DNA of 64,000 nt from Gracilinema caldarium (GCF_029265695.1 NZ_JAJUHW010000010.1:16308-80307); one strand, 5' to 3'. Positions 49,559 through 59,458 are shown, counted from the first letter of the stretch. The notes: a model not told the origin generated them from the sequence alone. Numbers and translations: made by a program.

Positions 49559-49821
49559 TAGCGTTCTCCTAATTTTTCTCCAATCTTTCGCAGTATGTCA
49601 GGAATGGTAGCCTGAGAGAGTACTTCCCCATCCACCAGGGCAAAGGGAGCCTTGCCATTGCTTTTATCCTTACAGTATCCAAGACAGGGAGACCCCTCCA
49701 GTTCCACATTGCCCTTCCACTTGGCGGGGATATGATCATCCAAGAGCAGCAGCTCCGAGCCGCCCATGACATAACAGGCGGTACCTGAACAGACAACAAC
49801 CTTAATAACCTTCTCATTCAT
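49558..49821 (-). CDS. Thioredoxin-like [2Fe-2S] ferredoxin (NuoE/HndA C-terminal-like)
   Basis: VVVCSGTACYVMGGSELLLL...VELEGSPCLGYCKDKSNGKAPFALVDGEV. Confidence 0.85.
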   Translation of the reverse strand: MNEKVIKVVVCSGTACYVMGGSELLLLDDHIPAKWKGNVELEGSPCLGYCKDKSNGKAPFALVDGEVLSQATIPDILRKIGEKLGER

Positions 49822-49832
49822 AGAATGCTCCT

Positions 49833-51074
49833 CTATATAAAACGGATGTGGATTTCCTTAAGATACTTTTCTTCCAGCAATCCCGCTATACGTTTGATGA
49901 TATTCCTGCGTATTTCCAGTTCAACCGGCATGGACGGATCCTGGTGGGCTTCGTTAATCTTTGTACCCACCACAAATTCGATACAGTCCGAGTTTAATAA
50001 GAGTTCCACAAGCTGGGTTGCAGGGTTGGATTTGAGCCGGTCAGGGCTCGCCGGATTTTCCAGAAGTTCTGCTGCGCGGCCCAGGGTGATGATTCCCTCG
50101 GTAACCAGATCTGCCCCCTCCATAAGGGAAGCGGGCGGAATGACCGGGTCTATATTTTTTAAGTTCACTTTGATGGATAGTCCTAGTTCACGGGCAACAA
50201 TGCTCGCCGTGGTGCCGCCGCAAAGGATCTTAGAGCCTTGAAAATCCCGGAACATCCGGGCCATTTCCGCATCCCGCCCCGGATCGATGGAAGGCCCCGA
50301 CATAAGAAGGAGCCGCCGGGGCTTACGGAAATAAATGACCGCGCAGGTAATGTCATCCTTTGGCTGATACGCATCGTGGGATTCCGCTTCCTGTACGACA
50401 GCCTGGGCAAGCCTGCGGGCAGATATATCCGGCGTTTCTCTGAGGAGTTTCATAATATAGGACTGGACCCGGGGCACCCCCCAGCCCAGGGGGTAGGAGC
50501 GGCTTCCCATGCCAGACTGGGAGACCCCATCGGAAAAAAACACGAGCCGATCTCCGCTTTTAGCCTCAAATTCGCTGTAGTGCATAACTGCCCGGGATAG
50601 GAGCGACACCGATCCACTCCTTAAAGGGGCTTGCCCTCCCTGCCTCCGTGAACCAGGCCGGTCGACCGCAATATCGTGTTTGAGCGGTTCAAGCAGGATC
50701 GGCTCAGCGGCCTCGCGAAAAAGGAGATAGGCCGGATTGTCATATTCAATGATTTTTACCCTGCTTTGGCTGTCTATATCCGCCAGGGTAAAGGTTGCGT
50801 AACTGATGCCCCGCTCCTTGCAAACCGGCAGGGTCTTCATAATTATCCGGGCAGCCTTGCGGAGCGGAATGTCCTCCGCCACAAAGCGGGCAGCCATGGT
50901 GGCGGTCAGGGTTGCCAGGACTCCGGCCTTAATGCCCGACCCGAGTCCATCGGAAAGGACTGAAATAATGCGGCCATCGTCGGTTTTCCGTGAGAGGAAC
51001 ACGTCACCCTCGGCGCCCTGGCCCTGTTTTTTACGGGCAAAATGGGCAACCTCGATAAAATTGGATCCATTCAT
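49833..51074 (-). CDS. SpoIIE/PP2C-type serine phosphatase
   Basis: ISVLSDGLGSGIKAGVLATLTATMAARFVAED, DRLVFFSDGVSQSG, PKDDITCAVIYF: PPM phosphatase Asp motifs. Confidence 0.88.
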   Translation of the reverse strand: MNGSNFIEVAHFARKKQGQGAEGDVFLSRKTDDGRIISVLSDGLGSGIKAGVLATLTATMAARFVAEDIPLRKAARIIMKTLPVCKERGISYATFTLADIDSQSRVKIIEYDNPAYLLFREAAEPILLEPLKHDIAVDRPGSRRQGGQAPLRSGSVSLLSRAVMHYSEFEAKSGDRLVFFSDGVSQSGMGSRSYPLGWGVPRVQSYIMKLLRETPDISARRLAQAVVQEAESHDAYQPKDDITCAVIYFRKPRRLLLMSGPSIDPGRDAEMARMFRDFQGSKILCGGTTASIVARELGLSIKVNLKNIDPVIPPASLMEGADLVTEGIITLGRAAELLENPASPDRLKSNPATQLVELLLNSDCIEFVVGTKINEAHQDPSMPVELEIRRNIIKRIAGLLEEKYLKEIHIRFI

Positions 51075-52834
51075 GGCTGGACCTCTCCGCCACTGCGGGA
51101 TGAGCCAGTATGCTCAAAGGATTCGATAATTGAGTTAAGGGTTGCCTCGGTTTCCGCCGCATTCTCGCCGAGCAGAAAGGCGATTTTTTGTACCACCGCC
51201 AGGTTTCGGGTTATTACTTTGCGGGCCTGGGAAACAATACGGTCCTTCTGCACCCAGGGATCGGTAACATCCTGGAAGACGCCCCCGGCATAGGCCCCCC
51301 GTTCAATCCCAAAAATGGTCCCATGGAGTATCCGGTTGTTAAATCGTATGTCCCGGTCAATTGCCTCTGCCCCGTTGAGCACATCCTGAAAGTACCGGGA
51401 AAAGGGGAGGAGTTTTTCCAGGGCCGCCCCTTCCAGTCCCGGCTTAGCCTCCCAGAGCTGCAGGGCCTCTTCGCCTAAAAGACGGGCAAAGTTGTAATTG
51501 CACTCCACAATGGCAAGCCGGGCATCCACAATAACTACTCCGCTCGGAATTGCCCGGATAAGGCCGTTAGCCTTTTTCTGCGCCAGTTTGCGCATATAGG
51601 ACACGCACATATCCGCTTCCGCCCTGCCAGCCAGCATGGCCCGGGCAAAGTCCCGGCAGGTATCGTAGCCGCAGCCGCCGCAGTTAAGCTCATCTTCCCG
51701 GCTGTACTTGCCGGTCCGCCGCAGGGCCTCCGCCAGTTCCTGTTCGCTGCAGCTTTCCGCCGCTACGGCCCTGCCCGTCCACCGCTGCGCCAGAACCGGT
51801 CCATGGCCCTCCAAAGTTTTCACCAGATCCCCTGCCGACCGGTTCTGGCCGTAGTCCAGCACGGAGAGCCGTTTGTTAATAGTGCCGGTACGTTTTTTTG
51901 ACCGGGGCCCGTTAATGCAGCCCCCGGGACAGGCAAGAAGCTCCAGGAAAAGTGGTTCCTTGAGCCTTCCCTTGCTTAATGCATCCTCTACATCATCCAG
52001 AGCGCGGGCAATTTCCTCTATGCCGGAAAAGGACATAAACCGGACCCCTTCGGTAACCTGCCAGCTTTTTATAGCCGCAATCATACCTCCATCCACGGGG
52101 TACAAGGCACCTTTGCCGGCCCGTTCGGGGATAATGCGAACATCAGGAGACGCTTTTACCAGGGGGAGGTGAATATTTGCTTCCGAGAGCCAGGTCCGCA
52201 GGTCTTCAAAATCGATGGCCACCGCCACATCCTGGCCCTGTTCATCGGCCTCCTGTTTTTTGGAAATACAGGGACCAATAAATACAACCGCACAATCATC
52301 GCCATACAGACGGCGAAGCATCCTGGCCTGGGATAAAAGGGGGCTTGCAAGGCTCGTTATCCTGTCAGCAAAGGCAGGCCGGTATTTGGCGATAAAATCC
52401 ACCACCGTAGGACAGGCGGAGCTCATCAATATGGATCCCCCCTGGGCTTGACTTAATTGAAGCGCCACTTCCTTTGCGACCAGGTCCGCACCCCAGGCGG
52501 TTTCGGAAACTGCCCAGAATCCGAGGTGCACCAATGCCGAGGCCATGCGATCCAGGTCTATGCCGGGAAATTCGGATGCGAAAGAAGGCGCCAGGGATGC
52601 GATAACCCGTTTCCCCGATTCAAGGAGCTTCCGGGCCCGTCCCAGATCGTTGCGAACCTTTTTGGCCCCCGCGGGACAAACTTCCACACAGTGACCGCAG
52701 AGAATGCAGAGATCCCTCAATACCGCGGCTCTTCCGTTTTCCACCCGTATTGCTTTAACCGTGCAGTGCCGGACACATTTGTAGCAGTCCTGGCATACGG
52801 TTTTTTCTGTATAAATTGGATTAAGGACATCCAT
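51071..52834 (-). CDS. Sensory-type [FeFe] hydrogenase with PAS domain (HydS-like)
   Basis: CQDCYKCVRHC and CILCGHCVEVCP clusters; modified H-cluster motifs MSSACPTVVD, FIGPCISKKQE, LELLACPGGCINGPR; NCGGCGYDTCRDFARAMLAGRAE; C-terminal PAS-like IPSGVVIVDARLAIVECNYNFARLLGEEA. Confidence 0.9.
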   Translation of the reverse strand: MDVLNPIYTEKTVCQDCYKCVRHCTVKAIRVENGRAAVLRDLCILCGHCVEVCPAGAKKVRNDLGRARKLLESGKRVIASLAPSFASEFPGIDLDRMASALVHLGFWAVSETAWGADLVAKEVALQLSQAQGGSILMSSACPTVVDFIAKYRPAFADRITSLASPLLSQARMLRRLYGDDCAVVFIGPCISKKQEADEQGQDVAVAIDFEDLRTWLSEANIHLPLVKASPDVRIIPERAGKGALYPVDGGMIAAIKSWQVTEGVRFMSFSGIEEIARALDDVEDALSKGRLKEPLFLELLACPGGCINGPRSKKRTGTINKRLSVLDYGQNRSAGDLVKTLEGHGPVLAQRWTGRAVAAESCSEQELAEALRRTGKYSREDELNCGGCGYDTCRDFARAMLAGRAEADMCVSYMRKLAQKKANGLIRAIPSGVVIVDARLAIVECNYNFARLLGEEALQLWEAKPGLEGAALEKLLPFSRYFQDVLNGAEAIDRDIRFNNRILHGTIFGIERGAYAGGVFQDVTDPWVQKDRIVSQARKVITRNLAVVQKIAFLLGENAAETEATLNSIIESFEHTGSSRSGGEVQP

Positions 52835-52840
52835 AATAAT

Positions 52841-53101
52841 CTACCGATCCATAGCAGCAAGAAGATCCTGCAGTACCATAGGGCTCACATGCCGATGAAT
52901 TTCACCGTCTATGATCACAATGGGCCCATCTTTGCAGAAGCCTTCGCAGAGGGTCCCCGTTACTTCCGCGTCCGCAAGCTCCGCCCGAATTTTCTTTTCC
53001 TGAATCAGGCGCTGTACCAGTTCGGCATTCACGCTGTTCCCCCGGGAAAAACAGGAGCTTCCCATGCAAATAACAATCCGATGCGGCTGTGCTGCAGTCA
53101 T
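52841..53101 (-). CDS. Thioredoxin-like [2Fe-2S] ferredoxin
   Basis: RIVICMGSSCFSRGNSVNAELVQRL...VTGTLCEGFCKDGPIVIIDGEIHRHVSP. Confidence 0.87.
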   Translation of the reverse strand: MTAAQPHRIVICMGSSCFSRGNSVNAELVQRLIQEKKIRAELADAEVTGTLCEGFCKDGPIVIIDGEIHRHVSPMVLQDLLAAMDR

Positions 53102-53130
53102 ATAGTCCTCACGTGTTTTATATATAATTT

Positions 53131-53142
53131 TTTATCGATAAA
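53131..53142. promoter_or_regulatory. Palindrome TTTATCGATAAA in the divergent hydrogenase / histidine-kinase promoter region
   Basis: 12-bp perfect palindrome 29 nt upstream of the first hydrogenase-operon gene. Confidence 0.4.
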
Positions 53143-53183
53143 GTCAAGACGATATTTATTAATTTGTTGACCTTTCATAGGCC

Positions 53184-54428
53184 ATGGCCTACTATTACCA
53201 CATGTATCGCTGGGACATCGTAAAACAAATAAAACCGCTCTGTCTGTTCATCAATATAAGCCTTTTTTATATTGCATTTTTTCAATATATCATCGATGGA
53301 CGTCCAGAGGGGATTCCCGATTTATGGGATGCCCAGTTTTATTTTCTCATTGCGCTGGCCTTTGTATTTTCCCTACTCACCGTAGCCCTTGCAGGGCGGC
53401 CTGTTGCTGCGATTCCCGGTTTGTTACTTTTAGTTACCATTGTTATCGCGGTCACCCCCGAAGGGAGCCGTATTGGCATCCGTCTTTCCCTGTTTGCTGC
53501 CGCAGCAGCTACCTCCGGCTTCAGCATCCCCTTTCCTTTTAATGCGATAATGATTCCTGCAACCATTTTTGCAACCCTTGCATCGATTCGTACCGAAATA
53601 GCCTGGGATTTGTGGCTTATTAAACCTGATTATTCTGAACGTTTAGGAAGCATTTTTGTAATCGGTGCGGTCGGCATTATTACCACTACCCTTTCTGCCG
53701 CCATCAGGACTATCAAAGAACAGCAAACCGAAATTGGGAACCTGGAAAATACAATTGCCCAGCTTACTACTGCAAATATTGGGTTTCAGGAATATGCAAA
53801 GTATATAGAAGAACAATCCCGAGAAGTGGAGCGAAAACGTATTACCAAGGAGATTCACGACATTATCGGTTATACGCTTACCACCGTAATCATGCTGTTG
53901 CGGGAAGCAAAACTCTATATAACTGCAAATTCGCATGTCAAGGATGTGCTCGATCAAGCGGATCAACATTGCCAAAGCGGACTTGAAGAAACACGACAAT
54001 TTTTAAGAATCCTAAGGTCGATTGAAACAACCAAAATCCCTTTAGTGGATGCGATTCGTAAATTAGCAAGTTCATTCCAGAATGCTACTGGTGTACAAGT
54101 TCAAATTGATTTTGGAAATGCTATTTACCCCGTAAATGAAAACATACAAAATACAGTCATCAGACTTTTGCAGGAGGGGATGACCAACGCCCTGCGGCAC
54201 GGAAAGGCAAGCCGCATTACGATCTCGCTTTGGATACATGAAGGGATGTTAATTATAGATATGATGGATAATGGCCGCGGTACTACTCAATTCAACGAAG
54301 GTATCGGATTAGCGGGCATGAGGGAAAGCATCTCTGCTCTGGGCGGACAATTTACCGCCGGTCCCATATCAGGCGGTTTTAAACTGACGGCCCATATTCC
54401 CATGCAAGGGGGAAACAATGAATCATAA
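53184..54428 (+). CDS. NarL/DesK-type sensor histidine kinase (HisKA_3)
   Basis: Multi-TM N-terminus; EVERKRITKEIHDIIGYTLTTVIMLLREAKL; MMDNGRGTTQFNEGIGLAGMRESISALGG. Confidence 0.92.
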   Translation: MAYYYHMYRWDIVKQIKPLCLFINISLFYIAFFQYIIDGRPEGIPDLWDAQFYFLIALAFVFSLLTVALAGRPVAAIPGLLLLVTIVIAVTPEGSRIGIRLSLFAAAAATSGFSIPFPFNAIMIPATIFATLASIRTEIAWDLWLIKPDYSERLGSIFVIGAVGIITTTLSAAIRTIKEQQTEIGNLENTIAQLTTANIGFQEYAKYIEEQSREVERKRITKEIHDIIGYTLTTVIMLLREAKLYITANSHVKDVLDQADQHCQSGLEETRQFLRILRSIETTKIPLVDAIRKLASSFQNATGVQVQIDFGNAIYPVNENIQNTVIRLLQEGMTNALRHGKASRITISLWIHEGMLIIDMMDNGRGTTQFNEGIGLAGMRESISALGGQFTAGPISGGFKLTAHIPMQGGNNES

Positions 54429-55107
54429 TACCATCAGAATACTGCTTGCAGACGACCAGGTGCTCTTTATCCAAAGCCTCAAACGGGTAATTGAAAGTCT
54501 GGATCAAGATATAGAAGTGGTCGGTATTGCCTATGACGGAGAAGAGGCAATTCGAATGGCCAGGGAGCTCCAACCCGATATAACCATTCTGGATGTGCGC
54601 ATGCCTAAAATTGATGGAGTCCACGCGGTTGAACATATCCGGAATCTTCACCCTCAGAGCAAAATCATCATGCTTACCACCTTTGATAATGACGATTATG
54701 TTCATGAAGCTTTGGCTAAAGGGGCCTGCGGCTATCTCCTAAAAGATATTGAACCCCAAAAACTGGTAAACGCCATACGGGCAGTCGCGGCCGGAACGGT
54801 TCTCATGTCAGAAACTATTGCAAATAAAATTATTGCCCAAATGGTTTCACAGACACAGACATCGGATAAAATCCAGGCAAAACCAAGGTTGATGAAAAGT
54901 TATCCGGACTGGTACCACGAATTAAGTTATAGAGAACGAGAAGTGGCGGTATTGCTTGCAAAAGGACTCGATAACCATGAAATATCCAACACCATGTTTC
55001 TCGCAGAACAAACAGTAAAAAATCATATTTCATCTTTGTATAAAAAACTAAATGTAAAAGATCGTACTTTGCTCATACAAAAACTAAAGCCCCTTTTGGA
55101 ACAATGA
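54418..55107 (+). CDS. NarL/LuxR-type response regulator
   Basis: RILLADDQVLFIQSLKRVIE..., DITILDVRMPKIDG; ELSYREREVAVLLAKGLDNHEISNTMFLAEQTVKNHISSLYKKLNVKDR. Confidence 0.96.
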   Translation: MNHNTIRILLADDQVLFIQSLKRVIESLDQDIEVVGIAYDGEEAIRMARELQPDITILDVRMPKIDGVHAVEHIRNLHPQSKIIMLTTFDNDDYVHEALAKGACGYLLKDIEPQKLVNAIRAVAAGTVLMSETIANKIIAQMVSQTQTSDKIQAKPRLMKSYPDWYHELSYREREVAVLLAKGLDNHEISNTMFLAEQTVKNHISSLYKKLNVKDRTLLIQKLKPLLEQ

Positions 55108-55111
55108 CACC

Positions 55112-55173
55112 GGTACTAAAATCAGTACCAAAATCGGTACTTTTAAGCATTCCCAACTTAAAAGACCGATTTT
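55112..55173. promoter_or_regulatory. 12-nt-periodic GGTACT/AGTACC half-sites merging into a long hairpin
   Basis: GGTACT 55112, AGTACC 55124, GGTACT 55136 with two identical AAAATC spacers; AAAATCGGTACTTTTAAG (55130-55147) / CTTAAAAGACCGATTTT (55157-55173). Confidence 0.65.
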
Positions 55174-55244
55174 AACATGTAAAACAGAAACACGGCTTTT
55201 GGCCGCAGCTTACCGACAACCTTTTGAGATGGAGGAACCCTTTT

Positions 55245-56576
55245 ATGAAGAAATTACTAGGCCTTGCACTTGTCTTTTCATGCCTGTCCGGGCTGCTCTT
55301 TGCAGCAGGCTCACAGGATACTGCCTCGACCGCACAAAAGAAACCAGTAACATTAACTCTTTGGACCCACGAAGATCCAAACCGGCAAAAAATGGAGGAA
55401 CAATTTGCTGCGGAATACATGGCTCAAAATCCCCATGTTACCATTAAATACAGCGTATTTCCTTCCACAAAAATTCAGGATCTCATTTCATCTGCCTATG
55501 CTGCAGGGAATGCTCCCAGTATTTGGAACCTTGAACTCCAGAAAGCCTATCCGCTCTTTATGCAAGGACTGGTAGCGCCTATCCCAGTACAGGCTCTGGG
55601 CTTTAAAAATGAACAGGCCCTTATCGATTCCTATCTTCCAGGGATGCTCGACCCGGTTACCGATAAGGACGGTAAATGGTTTGGGAAAAAGGGTAAAATT
55701 TATGGCCTCCCCCTTGAAATGGTTAACTACTGCATTTATCTGAACAAGAAAATCTTCCGAGATGCAGGGCTGGATCCAGAAAAGGACTATCCCAAGACAT
55801 GGGAAGATGTGATGAAAGTTTCTGAAAAAATCGTAAAACGAAACGGAGACATTATAATCCGCCGGGGCTTTGATTTCCGATACGGAGATTACCTTATTTC
55901 CTGGGTACCCATGGTTGAACAGCTGGGCGGAAAGGTAGTCAGTGATGATGGAAAAGAAGCGATTGTAAACACCGAAGCATGGATTAAAGCATTGAAATTT
56001 ATGCAGGAATGGGGTCCCAACGGTAAAAATCTTGGCGGACCCACCTACCCTGTGGCCCGGAAAATCTTTGACAACGACCGTGACGAAATCGCCATGCACC
56101 TTTCCGGCCTCTATCAAGAAGCCCGCATGAAAACCGCCAATCCAGATTTCTACAACAGCAAGGACTGGATGGTCATTCCTTATCCGGTTTTTAAGGGAGG
56201 AAAGGATATCAGCAACACCTACTATTTCCAGTACTATATGGTCAATTCCAAGATTCCTGAAAATGAACAGATTGAAGCCTGGAAATTCGTTGGCTATATG
56301 CTGAGCCATGGGGATATGTATCTGGAAAAGGTAGCCCTCACCCAGCCTACCAAGAAAGTATTTGAAGGAGAGGTATTCAAGAGTATGCCCTACAGCAATG
56401 TTTTTGCAAACGATCTAAAACGGGCCAAGGTAGTGTACCATTCTTCTTTCAGCTGGCGGGTCAACGAACTCATTAAAGAAGCAATCGAAAATGTTATGAT
56501 GAACAAGGTAGATCCTGCTGTTGCGGTTGCCAAACTTAAGAAGGACACACAGGCTTTGGTAGATGAAAATCGCTAA
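55245..56576 (+). CDS. Carbohydrate ABC transporter substrate-binding protein
   Basis: Signal peptide MKKLLGLALVFSCLSGLLFAAGS; VTLTLWTHEDPNRQKMEEQFAAEYMAQNPHVTIKY. Confidence 0.93.
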   Translation: MKKLLGLALVFSCLSGLLFAAGSQDTASTAQKKPVTLTLWTHEDPNRQKMEEQFAAEYMAQNPHVTIKYSVFPSTKIQDLISSAYAAGNAPSIWNLELQKAYPLFMQGLVAPIPVQALGFKNEQALIDSYLPGMLDPVTDKDGKWFGKKGKIYGLPLEMVNYCIYLNKKIFRDAGLDPEKDYPKTWEDVMKVSEKIVKRNGDIIIRRGFDFRYGDYLISWVPMVEQLGGKVVSDDGKEAIVNTEAWIKALKFMQEWGPNGKNLGGPTYPVARKIFDNDRDEIAMHLSGLYQEARMKTANPDFYNSKDWMVIPYPVFKGGKDISNTYYFQYYMVNSKIPENEQIEAWKFVGYMLSHGDMYLEKVALTQPTKKVFEGEVFKSMPYSNVFANDLKRAKVVYHSSFSWRVNELIKEAIENVMMNKVDPAVAVAKLKKDTQALVDENR

Positions 56577-56660
56577 GTAAAAACCTTTAAACGGAAACCT
56601 TTCAGTAAGCCGGCAGATTCGACTGCCGGCCCTATTCGCTGCTAATCGGAGGAACAACCC

Positions 56661-57581
56661 ATGAACATAGAAAAGCAAGTTAAAAAACGGAAAGGGGTGG
56701 AACAAGTTCAAGCTCGATGGGGCTGGTATTTTGTTATTCCGGCGCTTATCTTTTTTTCTGTTTTTTCATTTTATCCGATCATCAATGCATTTACCCTTAG
56801 CTTTTTTAAAAAGAATTTAATATCTCCCCTGCCGCCCCGTTTTACAGGTTTAAACAATTATATATTTGTGCTCCAGTCGCCCGATTTCTGGAATTCGGTA
56901 AGGGCCACTATAACCTTTACCCTCGGGACCTTCATACCCTTGGTACTGATGAGTCTTCTCATAGCCATACTTATTACCATACAGGGAAAACATTTCAGAA
57001 TCTGGCAGCTTTTATATTATTCACCCGCAGTACTTTCCTCCGCGGTCGCAGCCCTGATTTGGATGCTCATTTTTACCCCCACCGGCATTGCGAATCAATT
57101 TATCAATGCAATCAAACAAACAAGCGGTGTAGATATGCGCTGGCTTTCCAGCGGTGAAATGGTTCAGCTATCCACCATGATAGTTTATTTTTGGAAATAC
57201 ATAGGATACTTTACCGTACTTTATGTGACTGGCATTACCAAAATTCCTGCAGTGATCTATGAAGCCGCTACTATTGATGGAGCAAGCAGATCCCAGGCTT
57301 TCTTTAAAATCACGCTTCCCCTGCTCAAACCAACTACAGCCTTAGTTTCTATTATGGCAATGCTCCAGTGTCTTAAAACATTTTCGACCCAGTTTCTCTT
57401 TACTCAAAGCGGTGCACCAAAAGCCCCTATTAATGTCATCACTTTAAATATTTACAACACCGCCCTCAAGGAATACAACGTGGGCAGAGCGAGTGTGATG
57501 AGCATACTCTTATTTGTAGCCATGCTGATTCTCACCATCATCCAGCTCAAAATATCACGCAGCGATGAAGTCACCTATTAA
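56661..57581 (+). CDS. Carbohydrate ABC transporter permease (MalF/UgpA-like)
   Basis: FVIPALIFFSVFSFYPIINAFTLSFF; EAATIDGASRSQAFFKITLPLLKPT (EAA loop). Confidence 0.94.
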   Translation: MNIEKQVKKRKGVEQVQARWGWYFVIPALIFFSVFSFYPIINAFTLSFFKKNLISPLPPRFTGLNNYIFVLQSPDFWNSVRATITFTLGTFIPLVLMSLLIAILITIQGKHFRIWQLLYYSPAVLSSAVAALIWMLIFTPTGIANQFINAIKQTSGVDMRWLSSGEMVQLSTMIVYFWKYIGYFTVLYVTGITKIPAVIYEAATIDGASRSQAFFKITLPLLKPTTALVSIMAMLQCLKTFSTQFLFTQSGAPKAPINVITLNIYNTALKEYNVGRASVMSILLFVAMLILTIIQLKISRSDEVTY

Positions 57582-57591
57582 GGAGCCCAAC

Positions 57592-58467
57592 ATGCCAAGT
57601 AAAACTATCGCCAGCGTTTTTGCTAAACATCGTATTCAAAATAGTATAGATATTTTAATACGCATCTTCCTACTTCTATTTGCCTTTGTGATTTTGGTAC
57701 CCCTGGTATTTATGATTACCGCATCTTTTATGCCTTCCGCTGAAATAACCAGAATGCCTTATCGCTGGATTCCTTCCCGTATTGCATGGAACAATTTTTA
57801 TAGGGCTTTGGCGGGAAATGATGGGAATTTTACCTATATCAGAAACATTTTAAATTCTCTTTTTGTATCGCTAACCGTCGCATTCACCACGGTGATTTTA
57901 TCCTCTGTTACCGGATACAGCCTCGCAAAGTTTAATTTTAAGGGTAAGAATATTGTATTCATGTCGATTATGATGACCATGATGATCCCCTTTGAAACGA
58001 TTATGGTCCCTATGTATATGGTTGCACTTAAACTGGGTCTGCAAAATAGCTACCAGGGCCTTATTATTCCTTTTATGATGAATGCCTTTGGGGTGTTTTT
58101 AATGAAGCAGTACCTCCAAACCTTCCCCAAAGACATTATAGATGCGGCTCGTATCGATGGTTGTTCGGAACCTAAAATTTTCCGCAGCATAGTCCTGGTA
58201 AACTCCGGCCCTGCGGTGGCAAGTCTCGCTATTTTAACATTCAGACAGCAATGGGATAATCTTTTGTGGCCCCTTATGATCGCCCAGGATAAGAAATTTA
58301 AAACTATTCCAACCTATATAGTGAGCTTTGCTGAGGAGAAACTTTCCGATGAAGGGGCAATGATGGCTGCTGCTCTTATTGCCAGTATCCCAGTAATCAT
58401 TATGTTTTTAACCTTGTCCAAATATTTTGTCGGCGGTTCTTCGGTATATTCTTCTGGGAAAGAATAA
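57592..58467 (+). CDS. Carbohydrate ABC transporter permease (MalG/UgpE-like)
   Basis: FMITASFMPSAEITRMPYRWIPSRIAWNNF; DAARIDGCSEPKIFRSIVLV. Confidence 0.94.
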   Translation: MPSKTIASVFAKHRIQNSIDILIRIFLLLFAFVILVPLVFMITASFMPSAEITRMPYRWIPSRIAWNNFYRALAGNDGNFTYIRNILNSLFVSLTVAFTTVILSSVTGYSLAKFNFKGKNIVFMSIMMTMMIPFETIMVPMYMVALKLGLQNSYQGLIIPFMMNAFGVFLMKQYLQTFPKDIIDAARIDGCSEPKIFRSIVLVNSGPAVASLAILTFRQQWDNLLWPLMIAQDKKFKTIPTYIVSFAEEKLSDEGAMMAAALIASIPVIIMFLTLSKYFVGGSSVYSSGKE

Positions 58468-58468
58468 C

Positions 58469-59350
58469 CTACAGCCCCTTCATCTCCCCCCAAAAGAGGC
58501 CCAAGGTTTCCTTTCCGGAACTTGGGCCATGGCAGTCGGACCCATAACTGAGACGGAGGCTTCTCTTTTTAGCCTCCGTTGCTACCATTTTGTTGATTTC
58601 CGCGGTGTCTCCGTTCCGGTACCAATATAGTTCAAGGCCATCGACTCCTAAGCTGCTAAAATAATCCAGAATTTCTTTAAGCCGCTTCTGTTCCTGCCTC
58701 ATTTGTTCTGCCGAGTCATCAAACTCATGGCCGATATGGGGCAGCACCACGATGCCCCCATCCGCATGTACTTTCCGTATAACATCCGCACAAGAAGGCT
58801 TTTGGTAAGGTGTTCCCGAAAGAAGCCCTGTCTCCAAATAGGCTTTCTTAAAAGAACGATAGGAAATATCCTGGGGTAAGATGTTGTGGTTTTTAAAGTA
58901 CAGGAAAAGATCAACCTTGTTAAAAGAAAGGGCCTCTGCATCCAGTTCAGGCCGCCCCTGCCGCTTATGGTTTAAGAGGTCATCAAAAGAAAGGTGGGCC
59001 TTTACAAAATGACGCTGGGCCTTTTTGATCGCGGAACGTACATACTCGAGCCGGTATTTAGTAAGAGAAGCGAGCAAGTCCTGCGTATGAGCATACTGCC
59101 CCTCAGGAAAATATGCTAATAGTTCACTCCGGTAGCCAATTTCCGGAGCGCTGCAATCAATTTCAACGGCGGCGGTGTTTTTAAGCCCCAATGTTTGGGC
59201 AGCCCGCTTAAGTTCATCAATTCCACCGAGGGTATCATGGTCAGTGAGGGCTATCCACTGGAGACCCGACCGGTAGGCCCGTTCTGCTACTTCGGCAGGC
59301 CAATCGGTCCCATCGGAAAATCGGGAATGGAGATGCAGGTTAGCTTTCAT
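58469..59350 (-). CDS. PHP-domain metal-dependent phosphoesterase
   Basis: MKANLHLHSRFSDGTDWPAEVAERAYRSGLQWIALTDHDTLGGIDE. Confidence 0.92.
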   Translation of the reverse strand: MKANLHLHSRFSDGTDWPAEVAERAYRSGLQWIALTDHDTLGGIDELKRAAQTLGLKNTAAVEIDCSAPEIGYRSELLAYFPEGQYAHTQDLLASLTKYRLEYVRSAIKKAQRHFVKAHLSFDDLLNHKRQGRPELDAEALSFNKVDLFLYFKNHNILPQDISYRSFKKAYLETGLLSGTPYQKPSCADVIRKVHADGGIVVLPHIGHEFDDSAEQMRQEQKRLKEILDYFSSLGVDGLELYWYRNGDTAEINKMVATEAKKRSLRLSYGSDCHGPSSGKETLGLFWGEMKGL

Positions 59351-59458
59351 CCACTACAGCATAAACGAGGATGTAAAGATTGTCACTTAAGAAAATATCA
59401 AGCCATTGGCTGCCCTTGACAGAGCATCCTGTTTTACGATATTGTTAATCACCTTTCT

